35,840 nt of DNA from Verrucomicrobiales bacterium (GTDB lineage Bacteria > Verrucomicrobiota > Verrucomicrobiia > Verrucomicrobiales > SLCJ01), in contig JAGXGH010000120.1 in assembly GCA_024636835.1 (NCBI GenBank), forward strand, positions 1 through 35,840. Reading direction: 5' to 3'. Below are positions 10,795 through 17,995 of this stretch, one piece after another. Position 1 is the stretch's first letter. Each line of letters begins with the position of its first letter. A model generated the notes under the pieces. It did no database searches. It was not told the origin of the DNA and saw nothing but the letters and a program-made list of their open reading frames with translations. A program made the translations under genes and the position numbers.

Positions 10795-12420
10795 ATGAGC
10801 GAAAAACTGCGTATCCTTGTTTCCGATCCGATTTCTGAAATCGGCGTTAAAGCCCTTAGCGACCATCCTGCCCTCGAAGTCGATGTGAACACAGGACTCG
10901 CACCTGAAGAGTTACTCAAAATCATCGGCAACTACCACGGCTTGGTGATTCGCTCGCAAACGAAAGTCACCCGCGAAGTTCTCGAAGTAGCCACCAATCT
11001 CAAGGTCATCGGACGTGCAGGCGTCGGTGTGGACAACGTCGATCGCGATGCCGCCACAGACCACGGTGTGATCGTCATGAACACGCCAACAGGCAACACC
11101 TTTTCCACCGCAGAACTCGCGTTCACGCTGATGCTCTCTGCCGCACGTAACATTGCGCCAGCCCACGCAGGTGTGCTTGCCGGAGATTTCCCCGCCGCGC
11201 GCAAGGCGTTCAAAGGGATTGAAATCAATGACAAGCGTCTCGCCGTTCTCGGAATGGGCCGCATCGGCAGCGAGTTCACCAAACGCGCTCAGGCATTTGG
11301 TATGAATGTTGTGGCATACGATCCATTTCTCACCCAAGCTCGCGCCGACCAACTCAAGGTGGAGCTCGCAGCCACACCGGAAGCCGCGCTGACCGGAGCA
11401 GATTTCGTCACCCTACACGTTCCTCTCACCGACGACACCAAGCACATCCTCAATACCGAACGTCTTGCTTTGATGAACAAAGGAGCCGTCGTTGTGAACT
11501 GTGCTCGTGGTGGATTGATCGACGAGCCCGCATTGCTCGCGGCCATTGAGTCCGGGCATATTGCCGGATGCGGACTCGACGTCTACGAAGACGAGCCACC
11601 CGCCGCTGACCACATTCTCTTCAAGCTGCCGAAGCACACCGCGTTCACTCCCCACCTCGGCGCATCGACGAATGAGGCGCAGGAAAACGTGGGTATCCAA
11701 GTGGCCGAGCAGATTCGCGACTACCTCACCACTGGCGAAATCCGTAACGCCATCAACATGCCATCGCTCGATGCGGCAGCTCTTGCCGAAGTTGGAGGGT
11801 ATCTCGACCTCGCTGCGTCACTCGGCAAATTCCTCGCCAAACTTGGACCGGCTAATCCCGACGCACTACGCGTTTCCTACCACGGCCCGGTCTCGCAAAA
11901 GGACTACGCACTCATTTCACGCACCGTCCTCAACGGCTACCTCGAAACCGCTCGCCCGGACGGCCAAGTCAACATCGTCAACGCACCCGCCGTGGCGAAA
12001 GACATGGGACTCGAAATCATTGAATCCACCATCAACGCGCAAACGGAGTATTCCGAACTCATCGTCGCCGAACTCAAGAAAGACGGTAAGCGATTCCGCG
12101 TCGCGGGAACCATCATCGGCAAATCTCCTCGCCTCGTTGAAATCGATCAGCTCTTCGTCGACACCAACATTAACGGGAATTTCCTCATCGTCCGCAACGA
12201 CGACCGCCCCGGCATCGTCGGCCTTGTTGGCACCGCATTGGCTGAGCAAAACCTCAACATTGCCAACCTCTCGCTCGCTCGCAACAAGTCGCAAGGCAAC
12301 GCGCTTAGCATCATCGAGCTCGACTCCCCGGCGACCAAGGAAATTGTCGATAAACTATCAGCAGCACCCGGTGTGATCTCTGCGATCGCTATCGAGGTGC
12401 CATCTCCCGGAGCAAAATAG
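10795..12420 (+). CDS. serA: D-3-phosphoglycerate dehydrogenase
   Basis: A 541-residue protein of the long SerA type. A 2-hydroxyacid dehydrogenase core (1-about 310) has the NAD motif GMGRIG (153-158) and catalytic R238 (NCARGG), E267 (YEDEPP) and H287 (PHLGAST). An intervening allosteric-substrate-binding-like domain (about 320-455) and a C-terminal ACT domain (about 465-541, NDDRPGIVGLVGTALAEQN) follow. It oxidises 3-phosphoglycerate in the first step of serine synthesis; the ACT domain suggests serine feedback. I chose ATG 10795 because it starts the conserved strand (KLRILVSDPI) and has TAAGG six bases upstream; the longer frame from 10726 adds non-conserved residues. TTGACA at 10756-10761 could be a -35 element. 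It converges with the next gene, with 9 bp between stop codons. Confidence 0.96.
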   Translation: MSEKLRILVSDPISEIGVKALSDHPALEVDVNTGLAPEELLKIIGNYHGLVIRSQTKVTREVLEVATNLKVIGRAGVGVDNVDRDAATDHGVIVMNTPTGNTFSTAELAFTLMLSAARNIAPAHAGVLAGDFPAARKAFKGIEINDKRLAVLGMGRIGSEFTKRAQAFGMNVVAYDPFLTQARADQLKVELAATPEAALTGADFVTLHVPLTDDTKHILNTERLALMNKGAVVVNCARGGLIDEPALLAAIESGHIAGCGLDVYEDEPPAADHILFKLPKHTAFTPHLGASTNEAQENVGIQVAEQIRDYLTTGEIRNAINMPSLDAAALAEVGGYLDLAASLGKFLAKLGPANPDALRVSYHGPVSQKDYALISRTVLNGYLETARPDGQVNIVNAPAVAKDMGLEIIESTINAQTEYSELIVAELKKDGKRFRVAGTIIGKSPRLVEIDQLFVDTNINGNFLIVRNDDRPGIVGLVGTALAEQNLNIANLSLARNKSQGNALSIIELDSPATKEIVDKLSAAPGVISAIAIEVPSPGAK

Positions 12421-12429
12421 GTCCGACTG

Positions 12430-13926
12430 TCAGTTTAGTGGGCTATTCGACTCAGAGTTACCTGGATCCAGAGCCAACTCCAAGGCACGAGTGAGCAGTG
12501 TTTCCGCTGTGTATGGTTTGCGGAGAACCTCTGCAACACCATCCATTCGGCTCACCAACGCGGCCTCATCGGAATCACCGGAAATAGTCACAATGACCGG
12601 TGTCAATTTGGACATCGCTCGTAGACTTGGGCACTCGAAAATACCCATAGCCGTCTGCATCGCCACCACGAACACATCTGGTGCGAAGCTCGATGCTTGA
12701 GCACGCTCGATGAGTTCTTCAGCCCGTTCGATCGAAAGCAGCGCTACCGTGTGTACACTCTGCATGGAGAAATACAGTTCCAACACATCGCGAAGAGCAT
12801 CATCAGGCTCGATCAAAACCACCCGTGCTGGCTCGGCAACATCCTCACGCGATGATTCAACAGATCCGCTCATCACCGGTAATCGCAGTTGGAGCAATCC
12901 CGCAGCGTCTGCACTAAGTAACTCGCCACCGAGTGATGCGATTTTGGCGGACGCAACAGCAAGCAAACGATCAGTCGTGCGTTGATAACGGACTGGACCA
13001 TCGTTAAACACCGACACCTCATCGTCATTCGCCATCGGTAAACGCGCTTCGTATTCGAAGCTGATCAACAATTGATCACCCGCCCCATTCAGCATAGCCG
13101 AGGCAATGATTTGTCCATCGCTGGACTGACGAACCAAAGGCTTCACCAGCGATCGCAGCGCATGCTCCAGCGTGTGCCGAGACCCACGCAATGCTGGTAG
13201 TGTTTCTGGTAAATCTGTGATCATCGCGCGCCCCTCACCAAGCAATGGAAAACCCAAGCCGCCAGCCAGCACTGACCAAAAATCACAACTCGCAGTGAGG
13301 TCAGGATTCACACGCACCGCCGCTGCGAGTTCGCTCGTCATGACACGCAAATCTTCCGCTGCCTCGCTCGCCAAAACCACGCCAGGGCATTTTGTCTCAA
13401 CCATAGCGTGCGACAACATCATCCGGGTGATCGTGTCTTCCACCCCACGCAACATCCACTCGACCATCCCAATCGCATCGCTGCGAGAATGCGTCGAAAC
13501 AAGTTCTGTGCGTTCTTGCCGAATCACTGGAGGTTCTCCCGCAATTACCACCGCCATTCGTGACAAAGCGACGTCGATGCGATCGCATAAATCATTTACC
13601 GACCACCTGCCGGACAGCACATCGCTTGCACCAGCGGTCAAAAACGCACCCGCACTACCAGTTTCCGTCAACGCGAGAATCCAGCAGGAGTCGTCAGCGT
13701 CGCCACGATATTTTTTAATCTGCTCCAATTCGACATCCACCAGAACTAACAAACCAGCTTTCGACTTCGAGCCAACCTTCACTCCGGCATGGCCAATTAC
13801 TGACTGCACAATCCCAACCTTTTTCGCATCATTCCCAGTGACGAACGCGAGGCGACTTTGTGCAGAGCTACGTGGTTCCGCTTCAATGCTGGATTCCGGT
13901 GAGGATGTGGCGTCGGTTTTCATCAT
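12430..13926 (-). CDS. degenerate receiver/HATPase-like/receiver protein
   Basis: About 498 residues from ATG 13926 (13923 equally possible); the frame runs on to 14106, but that extension looks non-coding. The N-terminal part (about 20-130) has a receiver-like alternation with LLVLVDVELEQI. The middle ends in ASAKIASLGGELLSADAAGLLQLRLP, the layout of a histidine-kinase ATPase C-terminus (GGxxxxxS...GxxxxxxLP). The usual N-box asparagine and glycine-rich ATP lid are not recognisable. The C-terminal part is a receiver with acidic EPDD and a KPYT lysine, but the phospho-acceptor position (APDVFVVAMQTA) has no aspartate. It is probably a non-catalytic signalling or scaffold protein. No partner lies nearby. 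Confidence 0.75.
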   Translation of the reverse strand: MMKTDATSSPESSIEAEPRSSAQSRLAFVTGNDAKKVGIVQSVIGHAGVKVGSKSKAGLLVLVDVELEQIKKYRGDADDSCWILALTETGSAGAFLTAGASDVLSGRWSVNDLCDRIDVALSRMAVVIAGEPPVIRQERTELVSTHSRSDAIGMVEWMLRGVEDTITRMMLSHAMVETKCPGVVLASEAAEDLRVMTSELAAAVRVNPDLTASCDFWSVLAGGLGFPLLGEGRAMITDLPETLPALRGSRHTLEHALRSLVKPLVRQSSDGQIIASAMLNGAGDQLLISFEYEARLPMANDDEVSVFNDGPVRYQRTTDRLLAVASAKIASLGGELLSADAAGLLQLRLPVMSGSVESSREDVAEPARVVLIEPDDALRDVLELYFSMQSVHTVALLSIERAEELIERAQASSFAPDVFVVAMQTAMGIFECPSLRAMSKLTPVIVTISGDSDEAALVSRMDGVAEVLRKPYTAETLLTRALELALDPGNSESNSPLN

Positions 13927-14387
13927 TAGGCAAATATTCGCCTTAGTTATGGTTTCTATGTCTTGTGTATTCCAGCCTGTCGACGTTTCGGATTTGCAAA
14001 AATCGTTCTCACAACGGCTCAGCGAGCAATCATGTGAATTGGTAAAATCCCACAAGCTAGACAGGAGCAGGGATTCGCGCCATCTGTCGTCATTTCGCCA
14101 TCGCAAAAGGATTTCTTGCTAAACAGGGTGATCGAGCCGACATATTCCCCAGAAATAGCCTACCCGAAGCTGCGGAAAGTCTCCGCATTGGAAAGTTGGT
14201 GGGCCGTTTTCACGCCGAATCTCCGCTCCTCGAGAGGAAGTCGGATCGGGGTCGCACCTAAAAATCAATCTACACACTCCGCGACTCCATCCAGTCTTCA
14301 CTGAGCGGCGCCAACTCGAGATAACACGCTCACCCGAACGTGATCGCCCGAGTTTACATATCGGCCCCCATCAATACTTGAATAAAC
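13927..14387. other. gene-free divergent intergenic region
   Basis: This 461-bp stretch separates the degenerate signalling gene (leftward) and the helicase gene (rightward) and must hold both promoters. Small frames in it have no start-site or composition support. I see only short palindromes such as CCTCGAGAGG near 14230. A long helicase leader, common for cold-inducible RNA helicases, is possible but not shown. Confidence 0.4.
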
Positions 14388-16091
14388 ATGTTTAAAAAGC
14401 TCATTAAGAAAATGTTCGGAGGAGGCTCCTCTGAATCCTCAGACACCAAAGAAAAATCGGCTCCGGCCAGTAAAGAACAATCCACCAACCGCGATAAAGG
14501 CGACTGGTCACCAGGTGACAAATCAGGACCCAAGCGCAAGCGCGCCGGTGGTTCTAGTGAAGGTGGCGCACGTCGCGAATCCCGCCGTGGAGGCGCGGAA
14601 CGCCGCGGACCAAGAGCCGAGGGCGAAAGCGAAGGAAATGATCGTCGCCGCTCCGGTGGTGGTGATCGTCAACGCCGTGATGGTGACAGCCGCCGATCAG
14701 GTGGTGGTAGCGGTGGCGGACGTGGACGCGGGGGCAACGATCGCCGCAGCGGCGGACGCCCGGAACCAAAAAGCCGCGAGACCGCGGAGGACGCCGGCGC
14801 ACCAAACATGCCGGATCCTACCGAGTGGACATCGAAAGACCCATCGACTATCGAACTTCCCGAGGCTTACCCATTCTCCGAACTCGGACTCTCCGACGCA
14901 TTTTCCAAAGCCGTTTTCGACGCCGGTTACACTACGCCGACGGAGATTCAGACCAAGTCTATACCGCTCATTCTTGAGGGACGCGATATCATTGGTGCCT
15001 CACAAACTGGCACCGGTAAAACCGCAGCATTCGGTCTTCCCGTTCTCGACAAGATGAAGTCACACGGAAAGCTTCGTTGCCTCATCCTCGAACCAACGCG
15101 CGAACTCGCAGCACAGGTTGAAGATGCCTTTAACAGCTTCTCACAGTTCACCGATCTTCGCTGCGCCTTGATCCACGGTGGTGTTGGATACGGTAAGCAG
15201 AACGAGTTCATGAAGCGTGGTGTAGATACCATCGTCGCGACTCCTGGACGTCTTCTCGATCACCTCGCTCAGGGCACCATCGACCTTTCCGGTCTGGAAT
15301 ACCTCATTCTCGATGAAGTCGACCGCATGCTCGATATGGGATTCCTCCCTGACGTGCGCCGCATCGTCGAGCAGTGCCCGAAGAACCGCCAAACGCTCTT
15401 CTTCTCAGCCACCATGCCTCCACAGATCGCGACCCTCGCCGCGTTCGCCTTGCAAGAGCCTGAGAAAATCGAAGTCGGCCGCCGCTTCTCACCTGCAGAT
15501 ACCGTTTCCCACGCCTTCTATCCAGTCGCTACGGAACAGCGCAACGAGCTACTGATGGCGCTGCTCAAGAAAACGGACTTCAATTCGGTCATGATCTTCA
15601 CCCGCACTAAGGCAGAGGCAGACAAAGTGCACAACATGATAGAGCTCGATGGCGAGCATAAGTCCACAGTGATGCACTCGGACATTCGTCAGACCCAACG
15701 CACCAAAGCTCTCAAAGGCTTCAAGGACGGTGAATTCCAAATCATCGTCGCCACCGACGTTGCTGCTCGCGGACTCGACATCTCCGATGTCAGCCACGTC
15801 ATCAACTACCGCGTGCCGGAAAACGCCGAGGATTACGTCCACCGCATTGGCCGGACCGGTCGCGCCAACAAAACTGGCGACGCCTTCACCATCCTCTCCG
15901 GAGAAGAGATCGAGTTTGTCCAGTCCATCGAACGCTTCATCGAAGCCAAGGTTCCACGCAACCGACTCGAAGGGTTTAACTACATCTATACCGCCATGCT
16001 CGACGACGACATCCCATCCGATCCAGACGCGATCAAGAAAGCCCTCGGACGCAGCCGTCGCGGCGGTGGCGGACGCAAGCGTAGGCGTTAG
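14388..16091 (+). CDS. DEAD-box RNA helicase with RG-rich N-terminus
   Basis: A 567-residue protein. Residues 1-15 are basic, and about 45-130 are a low-complexity Arg/Gly/Ser/Asp stretch, a likely RNA-binding disordered tail. The helicase core (about 160-540) has Q-motif TPTEIQ, motif I ASQTGTGKT (204-212), PTRELAAQ, TPGRLLDH, motif II as DEVD (309-312) rather than DEAD, SAT (340-342), ATDVAARGLD and HRIGRTGRA. The C-terminus is again RG-rich and ends in basic residues. ATP-dependent RNA unwinding in ribosome assembly or mRNA decay, as for RhlE/CsdA relatives, is likely. The tail is normally C-terminal in this family, so a large N-terminal one is unusual. Start ATG 14388 has no visible ribosome binding site. 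Confidence 0.93.
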   Translation: MFKKLIKKMFGGGSSESSDTKEKSAPASKEQSTNRDKGDWSPGDKSGPKRKRAGGSSEGGARRESRRGGAERRGPRAEGESEGNDRRRSGGGDRQRRDGDSRRSGGGSGGGRGRGGNDRRSGGRPEPKSRETAEDAGAPNMPDPTEWTSKDPSTIELPEAYPFSELGLSDAFSKAVFDAGYTTPTEIQTKSIPLILEGRDIIGASQTGTGKTAAFGLPVLDKMKSHGKLRCLILEPTRELAAQVEDAFNSFSQFTDLRCALIHGGVGYGKQNEFMKRGVDTIVATPGRLLDHLAQGTIDLSGLEYLILDEVDRMLDMGFLPDVRRIVEQCPKNRQTLFFSATMPPQIATLAAFALQEPEKIEVGRRFSPADTVSHAFYPVATEQRNELLMALLKKTDFNSVMIFTRTKAEADKVHNMIELDGEHKSTVMHSDIRQTQRTKALKGFKDGEFQIIVATDVAARGLDISDVSHVINYRVPENAEDYVHRIGRTGRANKTGDAFTILSGEEIEFVQSIERFIEAKVPRNRLEGFNYIYTAMLDDDIPSDPDAIKKALGRSRRGGGGRKRRR

Positions 16092-16108
16092 GGCTTCGCC
16101 CGTTGTGA

Positions 16109-16204
16109 GTTATACGTTATGAGTTATTGGTTATAAGGTTACACGAAATGCGCTCGTCTCAGACGACTCTCCAAACTTATAACCAATAACAAATAACTTA
16201 TAAC
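16109..16204. repeat. long AT-rich inverted repeat
   Basis: The left arm (16109-16137) and right arm (16176-16204) are 29 nt each. Most positions are complementary, including 14 continuous at the inner ends (TTATTGGTTATAAG against CTTATAACCAATAA). Each arm is built from repeated GTTAT/ATAAC words. A smaller hairpin, GTCTCAGACGAC, sits in the 38-nt centre. It fills the gap between the helicase and ruvC and could be a terminator or a miniature repeat element. Confidence 0.65.
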
Positions 16205-16212
16205 CACTGCAC

Positions 16213-16728
16213 ATGAGCCGACGCATTCTAGCGATTGACCCGGCCTTGAGGAACACGGGGTTTGCCGTCCTTGAACTCACCGAGGGCAAGCGGGATCCCG
16301 TAGCACTCGCCTACGGGACGATTAGCAATTCCAAAAAGCTACGGCAATCGTCGTGCCTCCTCGCGATTACAGAGGAGCTTCGGACATTAATCAAAGCCTA
16401 CGCACCGACAGAGTGTGCGGTGGAAGGAATCATCTTCGTCCAGTCTTACAAAACGGCGATCACCATGGGTGCCGCCCGTGGTGCCGCATTGATCGCCGCC
16501 GCTGAGGCCGGACTAGAAATCCGCGAATACGCACCACGTCGCGTTAAACAAGCCATCGTTGGCAAAGGAGCCGCCGACAAGTCACAAGTCGCCTTCATGG
16601 TCCGGGCCCTGTTAGGCCTCCGCGAAACCCCGGACGCCGACGCCGCCGATGCCCTGGCCATTGGCATTACGCACCTCCGGGCCTCCACCGCCAAACACCT
16701 TAAAGGCGAGGAACCGGAACTGATCTGA
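16213..16728 (+). CDS. ruvC: Holliday junction resolvase RuvC
   Basis: A 171-residue protein at the family's normal length. The four acidic active-site residues are visible: D9 (LAIDPALRNTGFA), E71 (AVEGIIF), and D143 with D146 in DADAADALAIGITH. It is the endonuclease that resolves four-way junctions with RuvAB, which are not in this window. It follows the helicase gene across a large inverted repeat, so it may have its own transcript. Start ATG 16213 begins directly at the RNase H-like first strand. Confidence 0.95.
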   Translation: MSRRILAIDPALRNTGFAVLELTEGKRDPVALAYGTISNSKKLRQSSCLLAITEELRTLIKAYAPTECAVEGIIFVQSYKTAITMGAARGAALIAAAEAGLEIREYAPRRVKQAIVGKGAADKSQVAFMVRALLGLRETPDADAADALAIGITHLRASTAKHLKGEEPELI

Positions 16729-16787
16729 GCCACTCACCGGTGCATGGACACTCCTGTCCATTCTCATGCAGCGTCAGCACGCTCCAT

Positions 16788-16902
16788 CGGAAAGGGTGCG
16801 CCTCGCGCCCTTCGTGCGATGCCGCAGCAAGCAAATGCCACAAACGTAAATCGCTCGTGCTACAACACCACCCGATGGGGACGAGGCGTCCCCACTCCAT
16901 CA
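16788..16902 (+). repeat. REP-like double-hairpin repeat, copy 1
   Basis: A 115-bp unit with two hairpins: AAGGGTGCGC/GCGCCCTT at 16792-16812 and GGGGACG-AGG-CGTCCCC at about 16877-16893. The first hairpin block recurs with one change at 17801-17847. The second block (CACCACCCGATGGGGACGAG, 16866 on) recurs exactly at 17759. Small reading frames across it are not genes. Confidence 0.75.
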
Positions 16903-16938
16903 TCAAGAAGTATCGTGCATATCTGTCTTCGACAAGAT

Positions 16939-17020
16939 GTAGGTTAGACGTGCCGGCTAACACCTGATTTTGTGGGCACAGCCCGTTAGATTTCAGAGTG
17001 AGCCGACACGTCTTACCTAC
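16939..17020. repeat. 82-bp inverted-repeat element after vapC
   Basis: The 20-bp arms GTAGGTTAGACGTGCCGGCT (16939-16958) and its near complement at 17001-17020 match at 18 of 20 positions, enclosing a 42-bp centre with a small GGGC-ACA-GCCC hairpin. A half copy lies at 7881-7925. The vapC stop codon (17017-17019 on the minus strand) is inside the right arm. It may serve as a two-way terminator between ruvC and vapC, or be a miniature mobile repeat. Confidence 0.7.
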
Positions 17021-17379
17021 AAGCCAACCCCCAACTCAACTGCAACTGCTGCAAGCCGTCGGTCTCTCGTCCACAGTCGGGTTCTCGGTGTAATCAATAC
17101 CGATGCCAACAACAGGCAATCGATCAATCCCAAGCCAGTCCCGTAGATTTGCCGAGTCTCGACAAGTTGAATCGCCTCCTCCACCGCAACATCTGCCGTC
17201 GTCGGAATTTCGCGTAGATATTCGAGAACCAAGTCGCGCTTGCTAAGATTGCCACAAGCGAGTTCTCCTATCACGAGCTCATGTGTCACCACCTCACGCT
17301 GATGGAGCAACTTCGAAAGCTCCTCATCTCGTCGATTGAAGTGATCGATCCATATGTTCGTATCGACAAGAACCCTCAT
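17017..17379 (-). CDS. vapC: PIN-domain toxin VapC
   Basis: A 120-residue PIN-domain ribonuclease with the four acidic residues of the metal site: D6 (VLVDTNIWIDH), E39 (VIGELACG), D87 (GLGLIDCLLLA) and D106 (LWTRDRRL). VapC toxins cut tRNA or rRNA and are held inactive by the cognate VapB. It is encoded just downstream of vapB with 11 bp between them. ATG 17379 is chosen because AGAGG lies about 7 bases upstream; a GTG directly before it is a less likely start. The last codons reach into an inverted-repeat element. Confidence 0.92.
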   Translation of the reverse strand: MRVLVDTNIWIDHFNRRDEELSKLLHQREVVTHELVIGELACGNLSKRDLVLEYLREIPTTADVAVEEAIQLVETRQIYGTGLGLIDCLLLASVLITPRTRLWTRDRRLAAVAVELGVGL

Positions 17380-17390
17380 CACAGCGCCTC

Positions 17391-17624
17391 TTACTTCTCT
17401 CCAGATTCGAACGATGTCGTTTCCTCAGCCAACCTTGATACATTTCGCCTAGGTGCTACCCAGGCATTCTCATCGGTGCCCCCCATCGCGGCCAATCGAT
17501 CCGCCGCTTCACCAGCAATCAACGCCCTCAAGCCGTTCTCGATGAGTTCGCTCACTTTCATCTCACCAAAATACCTTTCCGCCTTTCTAATGATCTCATC
17601 ATCGATAGTCACTGTCGTCCTCAT
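17391..17624 (-). CDS. vapB: antitoxin VapB (RHH type)
   Basis: A 77-residue protein beginning MRTTVTIDDEIIRKAERYFG, a ribbon-helix-helix DNA-binding fold, followed by KVSELIENGLRALIAGEAAD. The C-terminal third (about 48-77, GGTDENAWVAPRRN and on) is the expected toxin-binding tail. It neutralises VapC and represses the pair. A perfect 16-bp palindrome touches its start codon and is the likely operator. Confidence 0.9.
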   Translation of the reverse strand: MRTTVTIDDEIIRKAERYFGEMKVSELIENGLRALIAGEAADRLAAMGGTDENAWVAPRRNVSRLAEETTSFESGEK

Positions 17625-17640
17625 GCATCAAATTTGATGC
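17625..17640. promoter_or_regulatory. vapBC operator palindrome
   Basis: GCATCAAATTTGATGC is a perfect 16-bp palindrome whose edge abuts the vapB ATG. It is the expected kind of site for VapB/VapBC autorepression. Its position at the start codon suggests a leaderless or very short-leader transcript. Confidence 0.6.
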
Positions 17641-17680
17641 GCCTTAGCATTAATATCAAGCATTTCCACGCCTTAATCAC

Positions 17681-17795
17681 ACGGAAGGGGCTGCGCCCCG
17701 CGGCCCTGAGCGATGGCGGAACAGGAAAGAGCAACAAACTAAATCACTCGCGCTACCACACCACCCGATGGGGACGAGGCGTCCCCACTCCATCA
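17681..17795 (+). repeat. REP-like double-hairpin repeat, copy 2
   Basis: A second 115-bp unit with the same length and order as 16788-16902: a diverged first hairpin (GGGGCTGCGCCCC) and then the block from 17759 to 17795 that matches copy 1 exactly over about 37 bp, including GGGGACG-AGG-CGTCCCC. It lies on the far side of vapBC. Confidence 0.7.
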
Positions 17796-17800
17796 CCACT

Positions 17801-17870
17801 CGGAAAGGGTGCGCCTCGCGCCCTTCGTGTGATGCCGCAGCAAGCAAGAGCCACAAGCGGAAATCACTCA
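17801..17870 (+). repeat. REP-like repeat, partial copy 3
   Basis: It repeats the first-hairpin half of copy 1 (CGGAAAGGGTGCGCCTCGCG and on) with one change over 47 bp, then diverges. It follows copy 2 directly in tandem. The rest of the gap to 17995 shows no gene. Confidence 0.7.
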
Positions 17871-17995
17871 ACACATCAGCCCACTCGATCATTACTCCAA
17901 AGGAGGGACAACCTGCGTCACTCATGAGATGCCAGCCTTCCTCCCCTTCTCCACCCACTGCTTGAGATTTCCACAATCCTAGGCTAATTGAGACC

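Noticed and set aside
13927..14106. N-terminal extension of the degenerate signalling protein to 14106
   Set aside because: The extra 60 residues are Cys/Trp/Arg-rich without pattern. The methionine pair at 13926/13923 starts the sensible protein.
16740..16967. Small plus-strand frames after ruvC
   Set aside because: They are made of REP-like hairpin repeats that recur at 17681-17870 in other frames.
17001..17020. Right arm of the inverted repeat as a vapBC-specific terminator only
   Set aside because: A related half copy lies next to unrelated DNA at 7881, so it belongs to a dispersed repeat family; terminator function is possible but not specific.
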